Shown here one piece after another: positions 34,688 through 48,294 of a DNA stretch of 64,000 bases. Position 1 is the first letter of the stretch. Every line of letters starts with the position of its first letter. The notes under the pieces are model-generated. The model did not search any database. It saw only the letters and a list, made by a program, of their open reading frames with translations, and was not told the origin of the DNA. Source of the stretch: Avena insularis (lineage: Eukaryota > Streptophyta > Magnoliopsida > Poales > Poaceae); contig CM042694.1 of assembly GCA_023614405.1 (NCBI GenBank), forward strand, positions 93,045,285-93,109,284. Reading direction: 5' to 3'. The translations under genes and the position numbers were made by a program.

Positions 34688-35717
34688 TTCTCCCTCTTAA
34701 TCTCATCTTCCATTCAACTTATACTTTTGTACCCATTTCATCACAAATCAGCATACAGAGCATGTCTCATCATAATGGTCAGTTACGCACCATAGATTCA
34801 ATAGCCACTATACACCTCTCTATTTTGAAACAGACTCTTGTTCTTAGGCCCTTAATATCCAGGTATCATAGGCTTTCCCTTAAACCCATGCCGGCTAAGT
34901 GTTCTCTGAACACACTGGGTGGTAAGCCTTTTGTGAGCGGATCCGCGAGCATTTCTTTTGTACTTATATGCTCCAAACTTATGGTATGATCTGGATTCTT
35001 TCTTTCACAACATAAAACTTAATGTTAATGTGTTTGGCAGCAACACTTGACTTATTGTTGTGAGCATAGAATACTGCTGGCTCATTGTCGCAGTACATTC
35101 TGAGTGGTCTTTGAATGCTGTCCACCACTCTTAACCTGGGTACAAACTTGTTTAACCAGTTTGCCTGCCCCGTGGCCTCATAACATGCTACATACTCAGC
35201 CACCATCGTGGATGATGCCGTGATGGTTTGCTTCGAGCTTTTCCACGATATAGCCCCCCCTACGAGAGTAAATACATATCCTGACGTGGATTTTCTTTCA
35301 TCTATATCTCCCGCATAGTCTGCACCTGAATACCCTTCTATCTCAAGGGAATCAGATCTTCTGTATGTTAACATGAGGCCTTTTGTGCCTTTTGCATAAC
35401 GCAATGCCTTCTTTACCATTTTCCAATGATCTATTCCTGGATTACTTTGAAATCTACCAAGTACCCCGGTAACAAAAGCTAAGTCAGGGCGTGTACATAC
35501 TTGAGCATACATCAAGCTTCCGACAGCAGAAGCATATGGAACCGCTTTCATTTGATCGATCTCATATTGGTTCCTGGGACATTGAAAATTCCCAAATCTA
35601 TCGTCCTTGACTATAGGAGCGGGCGTAGGATTACTCGCATGCATACTATACTTCTTCAGAATCTTCTCTAAGTATGCCTTCTGCGATAGCCCTAAGACCC
35701 CTTTTTCTCTATCTCAG

Positions 35718-36205
35718 TGACGAGGGTTTAGCTCGTCAATGCCCATTGTTATGGACTTGGGTTTTGGAGAAGGAGGGAGCGCTGGAGACATCTATCGGCT
35801 AACAAACAAGCACACAGGGGACAAAGGACTTACCCAGGTTCAGGCCTCGTAGAGGTCCCTACTCCTGCTTGTCTGCTCGTGGAATTATCGAGGGAGTCGA
35901 AAGTTATAATCATGCGCAGATGAAATCTGGCGAGGGTTGCGAAAACTAGGATTGCGTGTGTCCTCCTCGCCGCCCCTCCTAGCCTTTATATAGATAGGCT
36001 AGGTCTCGGGTAGCAAGTCGAGTCGGTTACAAGTTAGGGTTTTCCCCTTCAAACTTTCTATCTTTAGCTTCTTCTTGTCCTTCAAGCAATTGAGAGTCCA
36101 TAGGTTACTCGAGTCCCTCCATCCGGGTCTTGGCGACACCGTGGGCCTGTACGTATTTGGGCCGTATATACCAAGTTCGAGTACCTGTAGGGTATACCCA
36201 TGTCA
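35718..36205 (-). repeat. 3' LTR of gypsy element
   Basis: 488 bp, same length as its partner at 48221-48708. The tract on its right (CACTCGGGGGCTAC on minus) is the purine-rich primer. Confidence 0.94.
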
Positions 36206-36759
36206 GTAGCCCCCGAGTGTCGGTAGAATCGCATTCATTTGGGGACTTTTGAAGCCTTCGAGTGCCTGAATGAGTATATTTCGATTGCTTTTATTTGTGT
36301 CATAGGGATTGTTGATATACGTGCCTGGTATGACCGAAGTATCGGTATCAGTTAACCACCTTAGGGTGAAACAACGCAATCTACTCGAATTCGAGTCCCC
36401 GGACTCGAATCCGGAAAAGTGCTGGTGTAATTCGACTCAGGCCCTGGAGGTCTTACATGAGTAGAATTCCAGTTATATGGGTGTGAGCACTTGACGCGTC
36501 CGTCAAGGCTTGTTCATCGTGCCTGTGGGCACGGATATGTTTCTGGTAGTGCACAGTTAAATGCGTTGTCAGGCCTTATGCAGGTCTTACCTTCACGCCG
36601 TAGGCGCGGCATCCGAATTTTATCATCGCGGAGACGATTCGGGTAACCCAGGAGACGCAGTCTCTTTGTAGGGAAAAAATTATGAGGCGGTGTCGCCATG
36701 AATTTCGAGTGTGGATGTCATCAACACATAATTTTTTGTTCAAATAATCATAGGGTGCG

Positions 36760-37170
36760 CGACCAGCGCTCCCTATGGGAGTATCCCCCGAGTGGCTGGT
36801 TGAGTCGAAGACTCAGGCAGGGACTAAAAACTTTTGCGACTGCTGTCATCTTTTACTTGCTTGTTCAGTTGATGACCCAGGCAGGTACTAAAACACTTTT
36901 GCGACTGCTGTCGTGTTTTGTTTACTTGTTTCAGTCGATGACTCAGGCAGCTAAAATATTTTCACGACTGCTATCGTCTTTTGCCTGCTTGTTTCCGGCG
37001 CTCCCTATGGGAGTAACCCATGTTCATAATCAAACTGTGTTTCGAGTGGTTGGGTTTGCTTTTGTGATTGTCCATGTTCCTGCAACAAGAAAAATCGTAG
37101 GGGGCGCGGCCAGCGCTCCCTATGGGAGTAGCCCCCGAGTGCTTGGTGGAGTCGAAGACTCCAGCAAGGA
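36760..37170 (+). repeat. Tandem repeats in the gypsy 3' region
   Basis: GCTCCCTATGGGAGTA occurs three times. CCCCCGAGTG followed by GGTTGAGTCGAAGACTC or GGTGGAGTCGAAGACTC occurs twice. CAGGCAG and TTTTGCGACTGCTGTC-like units repeat in between. Confidence 0.75.
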
Positions 37171-37670
37171 CTAAAAATAATCGAAGTTCTCCATTGCATA
37201 GCCTTTTGGTGACGTCAGTGCTGACGCTTGTATGACCTTAGTTGCCCGCGTGGTAATTTTGACGGACGTGACGAGTTGTGGGTCCCACTTTCTGACTTTG
37301 ATTTGACTGGGCGTGTGTAATCTTATTTTTAACTGTGCCTCCTCGATTTCCACGCGTAATGGTAGAAGTGGGGGACGGTTCGCGCTTCCTCTTCTCCACG
37401 TGTCCTACGCGATGCATGCCACGCGTCCAATAGGGTTTTTGTCAGTCGTTGGATTGCATCTTCCAGGGGTTAAGTAGCGATGCCGCGGCGGTAATTTTCC
37501 CATATGTGTTCTTTCTTTCTTGCTGCCATCGCCATTGCCCTTTGCTTTCCTGCTTTTCTCTGCGCCCATCTTCTCCATGACGCTGGACCAGCTCCGTTCG
37601 TTTCCCAGCTATTTTCTTCGCTCTCATCGCCGCCGCGCAATGGGGAAGAAGAAGGGGCGCCGCCCGATTC

Positions 37671-40600
37671 ATGACCACCCTCGCTGCAGCGAAGAAGAAA
37701 GGTGGCTCCGCTGCTGCGGCCACCAGCGTCGCCGCTGCTGGGAAGAAGAAAGTCGCGGGCACCCGCGTGACTAATGGCGCGTGGCGCCCCTCCATCATCA
37801 AGGCGTCGGATCTCCGTCTTCTTCACCAAGACGGAGTGATTTCTGCATCAATCGCCGATTCGCGCGTCCCCAGCGGTGAGACCGTTCCTCTTCCTCCTGC
37901 TAGTTATCGAGTGATGTTTCTTGCATTCATCATTCGCGGTCTTTCCTTGCCTCTTCACCCCTTTATTCGGGGTCTTTTGTGTTTCTATGGGCTCCAGCTC
38001 CACCAGCTGTCCCCAAATTCTCTCCTCCACATCACCTGTTTCATCACTCTCTGCGAGTGCTAGCTCGGAATCGAGCCGCACTTTGGTCTTTTCAAACGCA
38101 TTTTTAAATTGAAGCGTCAGTCCGCATCTGGCTCTTTAGTTTACGATGTAGGTGGTTGCAGAATCCATATTGATCCATCCGCCACCTACTTTGATATCAA
38201 GCTCGCCAAGTCCGTCCAGGGATGGAGGGACAGATGGTTCTATGTGCGCGATCAGAAGGCCAATGACGAGCACTTTGGACTTGCTCCCTTCGATCCCGCG
38301 ACTCCCTTCAAGAAGATGCGTTTTTGGAAGAACATGATCATGCCTTCCGAACTCGCGGAGACAGACGTGCTATATCAGCGCGTCTGCGACCTCGAGAGTC
38401 GCATAGGCGCAGAAGAGAGAGGCTGTGCCCTTGTCAGGACCTGGTTGCGTCGTCGCGTCCAGCCTCTCCAGGCCAGGGTCCATCCCATGTTCCAATGGGG
38501 TGGCTCTGATGATCCCACTCGCGTGTCTGCCGATGGCATGTCCGCGAGTGAGGTAGATAAGAGGGTGCGACTGGTCACGAAGTATACCCTCAAGGATGTG
38601 CTTCCAAACGAGCCAGTCGTTCCTCCTTTCGATGCTTCGAATCCTCCTCCTGAGGTATGGTTGTGCCACGTAGTAGCTTTTTTTTTTTCGATTGCGTCTT
38701 CTGGTACTTATCTGTTTTATTTTTTGTATGGAGGAGTGGGCGGTATCGCCTTGCATGCCTCCCCTCCCTGAGGGGATTATTCCTCGTGAGGCTGTGGAAG
38801 AGGACCAGTCTGAGTCGACTGTCCCTTCCGATGTTGAAGAGGAAGCCCCCGAGTCCGAGAGTCTGGATACTGCATGGCGTTAAGCGCAGTGAGGATTCCG
38901 ACGCGTCGACTCCTTCCAATCTAGGAGGCGCAGCTGTTGGCGCGGAGTCGCCAATTCCCGCTGTTCCAGTGAGGGCTGCGGCACCATCTTCTCGCAAGAA
39001 GATGCGATTGCCCAAGGAGTCTTCGTCGGAATCGACGGAGGCCACATTTGATCTTGATAGATTTGACTGGTAAGTTTTGCTAGTGCATTCGTTCTTTGCT
39101 TGTTTTCTTCTTGTTGACTTTGCCCTTTTCTGAGTGTGTGTTTTATCTTGCAGCCAAGAGGCGTCGTCATCGTCTGGCGACGTTGAATGTTTGAAGGAAT
39201 CAGGAGTCGCGACCTCAAAGGCCAAGATAGAGGTCGAGCGTGCTCCTTCTCCTCCGGCGGCGGCCCACTCCGGGCACAATTCTTCGATCTCTCCTCACGT
39301 AGGGGAGCATCGAGTAGTAGCTCGGATGATGGTTCAGCAATCTTCTTCGGAGTTGCTGGAGGACCATGTCAGTATATCTCCCCCCCTTTTTTTATAAGTT
39401 GGCAGTCAAACGCCGTTTGTTGCCCTCTGCTGATTCCTTGCTTTGTGCGACAGATCCTTGTAAAGGAAACCGCGCAGGTAGCGGAGCAAGTGATGGCGAT
39501 AGGTCGCCAACATGCGATGCTGGAGAAGCGCCACCGCGTGGTTGAGAGTGAGTATTCTATACCTGTTCTTTTCGTTTTCTTGTATTTTGGCATTATCGAC
39601 TGACAGCCAGATTTTTGACTGTCCTGTAGCTGAGCATAATGCTTTACTGCGTGATGTCGCCACGTTGGAGAAGACGCTGGCATGGCGATGAAGAAGCGCG
39701 ACGAGGCACTCGCGGCTCGTGATGAGGCCCAGAAGCGCGAAGAGGATCTGCGTGCCTCCTTTGCGGCTAGGGAGAAGTTGTTTGAAGAGCAAATTTTTTC
39801 AGTCGCCAAGGCCCTCTTAGGTACCTCTACTTGGTAGATATTTATCGATGTTCTTCTTTTCCTCTGTAGTGCCAATGGCCTTAGGAGTTTGATCCGTATA
39901 CGTATTTTGTTGTAGATGTTGGTGGCTTGAGCTTTGATCCGCAAGCCCTTGGTCGCGATGACGTTTTGGCGGACGGTATGTCTGTGATCGAAGACCGTGG
40001 CGTCGTTGTCCAAAACACGTTGTCCAAAGCCAAGGCCACCTGAGTCACCTCGGGAGGAGCTGATCTTGAAAGCGGTAGTAGACAATGTGGAGGAGCTGGT
40101 GGAGTCACTCGCTGGGGGTGTACCTGCCACGTACAAGAAGTCCCTCCGCGCAGCTGGTGCGACCATGTCGCTTGCCATGGTGCAAGCCCACGGAGTCGAA
40201 GTGGATCCCTCTGCGGTGTCAAAGACAATGCCTGTTGGCGCGGATGGTCAGCAGGTAGTGTTCCTCCTTTGCATTTGCTTGTGCCAAATATGGCCATTCC
40301 TTGATAAACACCGTTGCCAAGTATTCGGAGGAGCCGAATCGCGCAAAGAAGGCGGCGAAAACTTGACCTCGGGGCGGCGGAAAGTCGATGGCATCGACGC
40401 GCCACGGACTTGATGAAGCCCCCAAGGTCCTCGAAGTCGAAGAAGCCAGCTGCTCCGTAGTTAGTTTCTTGTAATAGCTGACGAACTCGCTCTTTTGATT
40501 GGAGATCATCCATGTTGGCGAATGTGTTTGTACATACTTTTTATTGATCCTGAATGCACCTGTTTACTTTTGACTTTTGAGTTGGTCGCCTTATTTTGCT

Positions 40601-41461
40601 TCTGACTTGATTTTTTGATAAGGTACGTCAAGTCGCCCTATGGGGGGAACCCCGGTCTCGCCATCTCTTGAGGATATAATGGCACCACCTCGCTCTAGAG
40701 TAGAGGAGCTTTCCTTGCTTTCGCGACTTCGTGATCGCGTTAAGCAGCTGGAGCGTGAGTTGCCTGTGATCCGTGGTAGCGCGGACGTGTGGAAGTCGAA
40801 GGCTGAAAAAGTCGCCGCCCGTGAGCAATATCTGCTTGGCGAGGTGACGCAGCTGGGCGACCAGTTTAAGTGTTAGTTTGCTCATCCTCGTCTTTTCCTT
40901 TGTAGATGATCGCAATGGTACGTTGTACTCATGCTTTTGATGCTGCTTCGTGTAGTTGTTAGCGCGGACCGTCCGCGGGACGAGAGGGATAGGATTGCCA
41001 TCCGCCTGCATGATCTCACCCAAGAGCAGCTTTAGGAGAGTGGATACTTCTGGGTAGATCATGATCGTGCGACTGCATTAGCGACCCTGCAGGATCACGC
41101 CTCGCGAGTGCTGTTTTTTCTGAAGAAGTCGAAGTCGTGCTTGAAGAACATCTACCGGGCGATTTTCCCGCTGGATGATACTCCGTCAAGCCTGCTGGCC
41201 CTTCTGACGAAATTTCAAGATATGTCCGCGGTTCGCGAGTGCGTGAGGCAGCAGCTGGTGGCTGGTGCCAAGGTTGCGCTCTCTGTGGTGCGTTTGCACA
41301 GGCCTGACGTGGATGTCGCCGCCATTGCATCTGGGCCACCGGCGCCACCAGCAGGATCTTCCTAGAACATGGTGCCGCACTATCAAGCGGTGGATCGTCC
41401 AGCTGAGGAAATCGTCGACTTCTTCGAGGAACAGTCTAATGTTCTTCTGTTGCAAGGGTAG
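37671..41461 (+). pseudogene. Antisense gene of the gypsy element (putative gypsy-type transposon domain)
   Basis: Plus-strand gene opposite in direction to gag-pol. The first exon (37671-38654) contains a domain I recognise as the plant 'putative gypsy type transposon' family: VPLPPASYRVMFLAFIIRGL, LHPFIRGLLCFYGLQLHQL, LGIEPHF, then a WFYVRD segment. It has one in-frame TAG (38061-38063) and ends at a codon boundary before GTATGG. The second exon probably begins at 38734 (EWAVSP) and is acidic and serine-rich. Short exons follow near 39160-39370, 39450-39550 and 39630-39830, with heptad-rich coiled coil (VEELSLLSRLRDRVKQLERE at 40690-40750) and a C-terminal FFEEQSNVLLLQG ending at 41461. Later exon borders are not resolved. 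Such antisense genes are known in large plant gypsy elements; their function is not established. Confidence 0.7.
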
Positions 41462-41885
41462 CCAAATGTGTATCCTGCATACAAGTGTACTGGTGTTGTA
41501 AAGCTCATATATAGTTTTGTAGATAATTTACAAATAGCTTTATAAGCGTGGGGTGCGTTGCACTTATGCGAGTCCTTTTCGTTAGCCTGGCCATCTTTGT
41601 ATCTTTTCCCTGTCAACCTGTCAGCTGCGTGGCAGCTGGGTTGTGTTTATGTTTAGGGGTTCGATTGATGTACCAGCTACTCAGGATGTCGCGTTATTGT
41701 TCGAAGAACATATATATATAGGGTGACGCAGCCCCCGAGTATGAAAGTTGACAAAAGAAAAGAGAGCACGGAGTTTTGGGCACTTAGCTTTCATTTATTC
41801 GGAGAACGGTACGTAGTACAATGTGCGGCTAAGTAGCCTTGGCTGAATAGCCTTATTTGCGATGTAAAAGTAAGGAAAGAAACGA

Positions 41886-44800
41886 CTAGGGGTAGAAGCG
41901 TCGCAGTTGTGCGACGTTCCAAGGGTTGGAGTATGCGACTCCTGTCTCTAAATCTTGAAGGCGATAGGCGCCACCTGGGATTACTTCTGTAATCACGTAC
42001 GGTCCTTTCCAGGGGGACTCGAGCTTGAGATGCCCCTGCTGCTTCAGTCGCAGGACCAGGTCACCTTCGACGAAGGATCTTGGACGAAGCCTTATGCTAT
42101 GGTAGTTGCGCAGGTTTTGCTGGTAGATCGTAGATCTTTCTGCGGCGATTTCTCTTGCTTCGTCAAGGAGGTCGACGGAGTCTTCGAGTGCGAGGGATGA
42201 CTCCTTCTCGCTGTAGGCGACTACGCGTGGCGCTCTGTACCGTACCTCGGCGGGTAATACTGCCTCTGCTCCATGTACCATAAAGAATGGTGTGTAGCCG
42301 GTGGCGCTGTTTGGAGTTGTACACAGGCTCCAGAGTACGGATTGCAGTTCGTTTGGCCAGCAGCCCACGGCTTGTTCGAGTGGCCGGAGGAGTCACTTCT
42401 TGATGCCGCTGCAGACGAGGCTGTTTGTCTTTTCTACCTGACCGTTGGTCTGCGGGTGTGCGACTAAGGCATAGCTGATGTTGATCCCGAGGTTCTCGCA
42501 GAAATCTTGGAACTCCTTGGATGTAAAGTTCGTTCCATTGTCGGTGATGATGCTGTGTGGCACGCTGAAGCGGTAGACGACGGACTCGAAGAACTTGACT
42601 GCGCTGTGCCCTGATTGCTTGGTCACTGGCATGGCCTCGATCCACTTGGTAAATTTGTCGACTGCGACCAAGAGGTAGACGTAGCCTCCTTGCGAGGACC
42701 TTGGAAGTTTGCCGATCATGTCGAGTCCCCACTGGGCGAAGGGCTAGGCCAATGGAATAGGCCGTAGCTCTGTGCCTGGTGCGTGTGGCTTGTCCGCGAA
42801 TCGCTGACAGACGTTGCACTTTTGGACTATATCCTTGGCGTCGCGCATGGCCGTGGGCCAGTAAAATCCAGCTCGTAGAGCTTTGGCGACGAGGGCGCGG
42901 CTGCCGGCGTCGTGCCCGCAGGTCCCTTCATGGATGTCGAGGAGGACCGCTCTTCCATCGGCTAAGGAGACGCATCGCTGTAACACGCCTATGATGCTGC
43001 GTTTATACAGTTCGTCGTTGATAACGGCGAATGCCTTGGAGCGTTGCGCGATGTGTCATGCATCTGTCGGGTCGTCCGGTAGGCGCTTGCGAGAGAATGC
43101 GTAATGCGGCTGCGTCCAGGATTGTTCGATCATCATGACGCTCATTGGTCCCTCGAGTCCTGTGTCGAGCTCCAAGTCATCGATTGTCGTTGTCTCATTG
43201 GGTGGCATAGCGCCCAAGTCCGTTGCTACGCTTGTTTTCTTATCTGCGGCCTTTGGCTTGATGGAGCGTTCGCATATGCGCTCGAGAAATATCCCAGGTG
43301 GTATCGGTGCGCAGGTGGAACCTATATTGGCGAGTGCGTCCGCCTCCTCATTGCTTTCGCGACCTATGTGTCGCAACTCCCAGCCGTCGAAGTCTCCTTC
43401 AAGTGTGTCGTAGAGGTCGCGGTATGCGATCATGTTGTCGTTTAGTGCGTCGCACTTGTGCATTGTTTGGTTTACGACCAGCTTGGAGTCGCCATATATG
43501 ATTAGCCTCTTTGCTTGTTTTGCCATCCTCATCCCGTGTAACAGGGCCTCGTATTCAGCCTCATTGTTTGAGGCTGTGAACTGTATTCGCATGACGTACT
43601 TCAGCTTGTCCCCTTGAGGCGATGTCAGTATGACACCTGCTTCTGCTCCATCTTTTCTCTTGGACCCATCGAAGTGCATTGTCCAGAGGTAGGACATGTC
43701 TGGCTTGTCCAGGAGTTGGTTTTCCATCCAATGTACGAGGAAGTCCGGGAGAACTTGCGACTTAATTGCGCCGCGCTTTTCGTATGTGATGTCTCGTGGA
43801 GCGATTCGATTCCCAAAGCGCGACTCGCCATGGCGTCGGGTTATTGAGGATATGTCCCAATGGGCGTCGTTGACTACCACGATTGGGTGTTCACGGAAGT
43901 AGTGGCGCGATCGCGGGCGGTCATAAAGACGCCGTCGCCAGACTTCGATAGTGCGGGTACGCTGTTTTGTTAGCGTGAGGACCTCGCTGAGGTAGTATCT
44001 GAGGCGTTATCGCCGTGGACCTTGTTTTCCTCGGCCCGTTTGACGAGCCTTTGTGCTAACCACTTGGTTGGTGGCGGAGATGTACAGCAGCGATGGTTCC
44101 CTTTCTCGTGGAGTTACCAATCTGGCGAGGTGGATAGCGGCTTGAGGTCTTGAGTGCTTCTTGCGGCGTCATTAGTCCACTCGAATTTGTCGGTTTTTGG
44201 AGGAGCTGATAGAAGGGCAGCGCCTTTTCTCCCATTCGTTGATAAATCGACCGAGGACCGCCCAGCTAGTTGCTGAATGCCTCTTATGTTCTTTGGCTTC
44301 TCCATGGCCAGTATGGCTTTTATCTTTTCGGTTTGCCTCAATCCCTCTCGCGGAGATGAGATACCCGGCAGTTGTCCGGAGGGCGCCGAAGCGCATTTGT
44401 CCGGATTGAGCTTTATCCGGTAGCGATCGAGATTGGCGAAGGTTTCGCGCAAGTCGTCGATTAGAGAGGCTTCTTCCTTGGTTTTGATTACTATGTCGTC
44501 GACATAGACTTGGATGTTGCGACCAAGTTGCTCCTTGAGGCAGGCCTGCATGCACCGCTGGTACGTGGCTCCTGCGTTTTTTAGACCGAAGGGCATTGTG
44601 TTGTGAGAACACGTCGAAGGCGGCGTTGTAAACGCGGTCTTCTCCTGGTCTTCCTCCTTCATTCGAATTTGGTTATAGCCTGAGTAGGCGTCGAGGAAGC
44701 AGAGGCGCTCGCATCTAGCAGTGGAGTCGATGATTTGATCGATCCGTGGTAGCGGGAAGTGATCTTTTGGGCAGTGCTTGTTAAGAGAAGTGAAGTCGAC

Positions 44801-47800
44801 GCACATCCGCAGGATATCCGTATCCTTTTTTGGCACCAGTACTGTATTGGCGAGCCAAGTGCTTTCCTTGATCTCGCGTATGAATTTGGCCTCGAGGAGT
44901 CTGTTGATCTCCATTCCGACTGCCTGTGTCCGTGGCTCAGACAGTCGCCTGATTGTTTGCTTGACTGGCCTTGCGTCGGGGTTGACGTTGAGTGCCTGCT
45001 CGGCGAATTCACAGGAACTCTGGCATGTCCGTAGGACACCGGTAATTTCCAGTGCTCACGGAGGAATTGACGGCGCGAGTTCTATCGCGGGACTCAAGTT
45101 GTTGGCGATGAGGGCCGTTTTAGCGGGATCCGATGGATGGACCTGCACCTTCTTTGTGTGCACAGATGAGTCGAAGGAGAGATCAGGTGAGCTTGACCTA
45201 CTCAGAGGGGGCAGACTGTTTGTCTGTCGTTTCCTTCAATCACGCGAGTTCCTCCTGCATGCCGAAGGACTGGGAGATTCTGTTGAATTCCCTGTCGCAA
45301 CTGTCAGATCGCTCGAAACTCTCGTTGATCCTGATGACGCCGTTGGGACCTGGCATTTTCATCTGTAGATAGGCGTAGTGAGGTACTGCCATGAACCTAG
45401 CGAACGCGACGCGCCCGAGGATGCAGTGGTATTGTGAGGGCCAGTCGACAACTTCAAAGTTGATGCGCTCGCGCCGGAAGTTCTTCGGCGTGCCGAATAT
45501 GACGTCGAGGTTGATATTGCCCAGGGGGTATATGCCTTTTCCTGGGACGATGCCATCGAACGTTGTGTCCGATGCCTCCAAGCAGGTTAGAGGGATCCTC
45601 ATTGCTCGCAAGGTACTCACGAATATGAGGTTGATACCGCTTCCGCCGTCCATGAAGACGCGACTCATGTCGAAGCCTCCAATTTGCGCCTCGAGTACGA
45701 GGGGGCAATGACCTGGGCGAGGTACTTGAGGCGGGTGGTCGCGTTTGTCAAAGGTAATGCACGACTCACTGCCACTGAGGTACTCAGTGGTGGATGGTGG
45801 AGAGTGCGTGGCCAAATTGACTTGGCGAGTGATGGCCTTCTGCACCCTGTTCGAGGGGCATCCCTTTTGGATCATCATGGTGCCCATGGCCCGTGGGTAT
45901 GGTTCGCCTCCGTGACGCTGGTCAGGTGCAGCTCCGTTCGGGGGTGGCCCAGGTGGTGGTGGTGGTGCGCCAAGTGCCACTGCGCCTGGAGCGGTTCCGT
46001 AGCCTCTTTCGACCGCGTTGCGGATCATCCGCAGCAACCCCTCGTGTAGCTTGAGGAACTCGCGGCAGTCCTTGAGGAGGTGACTGGACTTTCTCTTTCC
46101 GTCATGCTTGTCGATGTAGAAGTGTACCGTGCATGGTCCGGACAGTTTATCTTCGATGGTGGCCGCGGGTGCTTCATCGCGGGTGCGGCGTTGCCATACT
46201 TGCGTGGTTTTCCCGGAGTCGCGATATCCGCCGCTACGGTATCCGCTGTTGCGGTTGTCGTCGCGTTTATCGGTGTAACCGGTGGCGACCATGTTGACGT
46301 CATCGCGATCGTCGTAGACGCGCATACGACGTTTGCCCCAGCGGTCGCGTCTGAGTTCTGCTTCCTCGTCAGAGTGAGCGCGGTTCTTCAGCGAATCTTC
46401 TCCATTAGCCCACCGGTTCGCGATCTCCATCAGGTGGTCGATGGTCTTGGGCTTTGAGTGTCCTAGATCCTCCCTGAGTTCTATGCGGCGGACACCGTCG
46501 TTGAATGCATCAATCGCACGGTCTTCCGAGATGTTCTCCGCGGAGTTCTTGATGATGGACCACCTTTGGATGTAAGAGTGCAGCAATTCGCCAGATTTTT
46601 GCTGGTAGCATCTCAGTACTTCGATTGAAGCGGGGCGTTTGTATGTGCCCTTGAAGTTGCGCATGAAGCTGTAGACCAGCTCATCCTAGCTGCGAATGGA
46701 TCCGCGCGGGAGGTTATTGAGCCATGCCCGAGCGACGCCTTGCAGCTGTAGCTGCAAACATTGCATGGCGGTACTCCGACTGCCCCCGTGCAGCCTGACT
46801 GAGGAGATGTGATCTTCCAGCCAGATCTTGGGGTCTTGTAGACCGTCAAATTTCGGGTTCTCTGATGGGAGTTTGAACCCTTTGGGCATTCGCTTCTGCC
46901 TAATGGATCTGCTGAAGCATTTGGCACCACAGAGCTCTTCATCTTCTTCTGAATCAGTCGACCGAGCATGGCGTGCCCTTGACTTGTCGATCTTGCGCTG
47001 CGTGAGCTCGTCGCATGCATCGTAGTCGCGATCGTGCCATCGCGAACGGCGGCGTCGAGACAGGTCGTGACTATCGTCGCTTGACGAGGACGAGGAATAG
47101 CGTTTTGCTAACGCCTTGCCCTTTTTTGGGTCGGGTACTGGTTCTTTGTCGAGGGCGGCCTCGATTAGTCCAAGGCCCGCGATCGTAGATCGGTGCATGG
47201 CCGTCCGGGGATCTCCAGCTGGTGGCTGGTTATTGAGAAGGTACATGGTGGCCGCCGTCACCGCGGCCTGCGGCGTCCTGGGAACCACGTTGCCTCTCGT
47301 GTCGACTGTCATGGAGCCGAAGTCGAGGATGTTCGCGGCGTCTATGCGTTCTTGCTCGGTGAGGTGAGCCATCCGCGATTGCCTCTTCTTGGCGAGGTGT
47401 TCGTTGCCTCTTGAGGAGGATCCTCCGTAGGAAGAGAGCCCAGCACGACGAAGGCTTGACTTGTCGCCTTTTCTGGCGCCTCAAGTTCCGCGATTGCTTG
47501 TTTCGGCGCTTGAATTCCTCCTTTAGGAGCCAGTGGTAGCCCATCAGTAGTTCTTGCGGGGACCCGAAGGGTAGAGGTGTACCTCGTAGGGCTTCGCGGC
47601 AGCGTTCCCACTCTTGCTCGTTGAGCCTGATCACGACGCGTTCGCCGGTTTGCTCATTGATTATGGTAGGGGGTTCGACTGCTCCTCCATTGCCACCGTT
47701 GCTGCGGTTGGCAGCGTTGGGAGGGTCGGTGCCGTTGCCGCGGTTGGTGGAGGTGTCACCCGCGTTGATGACGGCGCACATGAAGTGATTTGGGAAGCTG

Positions 47801-48294
47801 TTGCTTCCACAACTTTCAGATCCGGAACCGTATGTTCCCTCTTCAGTGGCCAGATCGCTTAGATCGGAGTCATGACTGCTGTCGCTTACCATGTTCCTGA
47901 TCGCCGCTGGAGCATTGAGCTCGCTGACAGTACCAATCGATGGAGGGAACCATGAGGCTGGGGCAATCACCGGTGTTGTTGGCTGATCAGGCATGCGAAG
48001 CGTGCCCATCTGACCAACTTGGAAGCGGAAAATCCCAATCGCCAGGCTGATTCCGTCGCCTACGGACTCGAAGGCCGGGCGAGTAGCCGGCGTGTGGAAG
48101 GTGAAGTCGAAGGCGCCGAAGAGCTGGCGGATCTCCGATGTTGTAGAGTTGTAGATCGCGTTTGATGGGGCCGAAGAAGCCGCAACATCAGCACTCCCAG
48201 TTCCCACAGACGGCGCCAATTGACGAGGTTTTAGCTCGTCAATGCCCATTGATATGGACTTGGGTTTTGGAGAAGGAGGGAGCGCTGGAGACAT
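41886..48294 (-). pseudogene. Gypsy gag-pol polyprotein, mutated
   Basis: Minus strand. The start is an ATG at 48294 within the 5' LTR; the frame continues through the primer site into gag. Gag: acidic N-terminal part (48294 to about 47500), frame change near 47400, capsid part with GFKLPSENPKFDGLQDPKIWLEDH and RAWLNNLP, stop near 46686, then to 45240 with CRE-type Zn-binding remains and protease DGGSGINLIF. RT at 44114-44914 with QVYVDDIVIK, frame-damaged around TAFTT. RNase H near 43056-43880 with HFDGSKRKDGAEAG and EADALANIG. Integrase: HHCC at 42744-42986 (CNVCQRF), core at 42393-42719 (TDNGTNFTS), C-terminal part at 41886-42368 (WKGPYVITEV). Stops and shifts make it non-functional. All enzyme domains are still visible. 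Confidence 0.9.
48201..48219 (-). other. Primer-binding site of gypsy element
   Basis: Reads TTGGCGCCGTCTGTGGGAA on minus, one base inside the 5' LTR. Its first bases, TGGCGCCGT, fit the 3' end of plant tRNA-Asp. It is part of the gag reading frame. Confidence 0.85.

Noticed and set aside
36760..37170. Repeat units resembling a CRISPR array
   Set aside because: Units are irregular, lie in the 3' region of a plant gypsy element, and no cas gene exists. They are element-internal tandem repeats.
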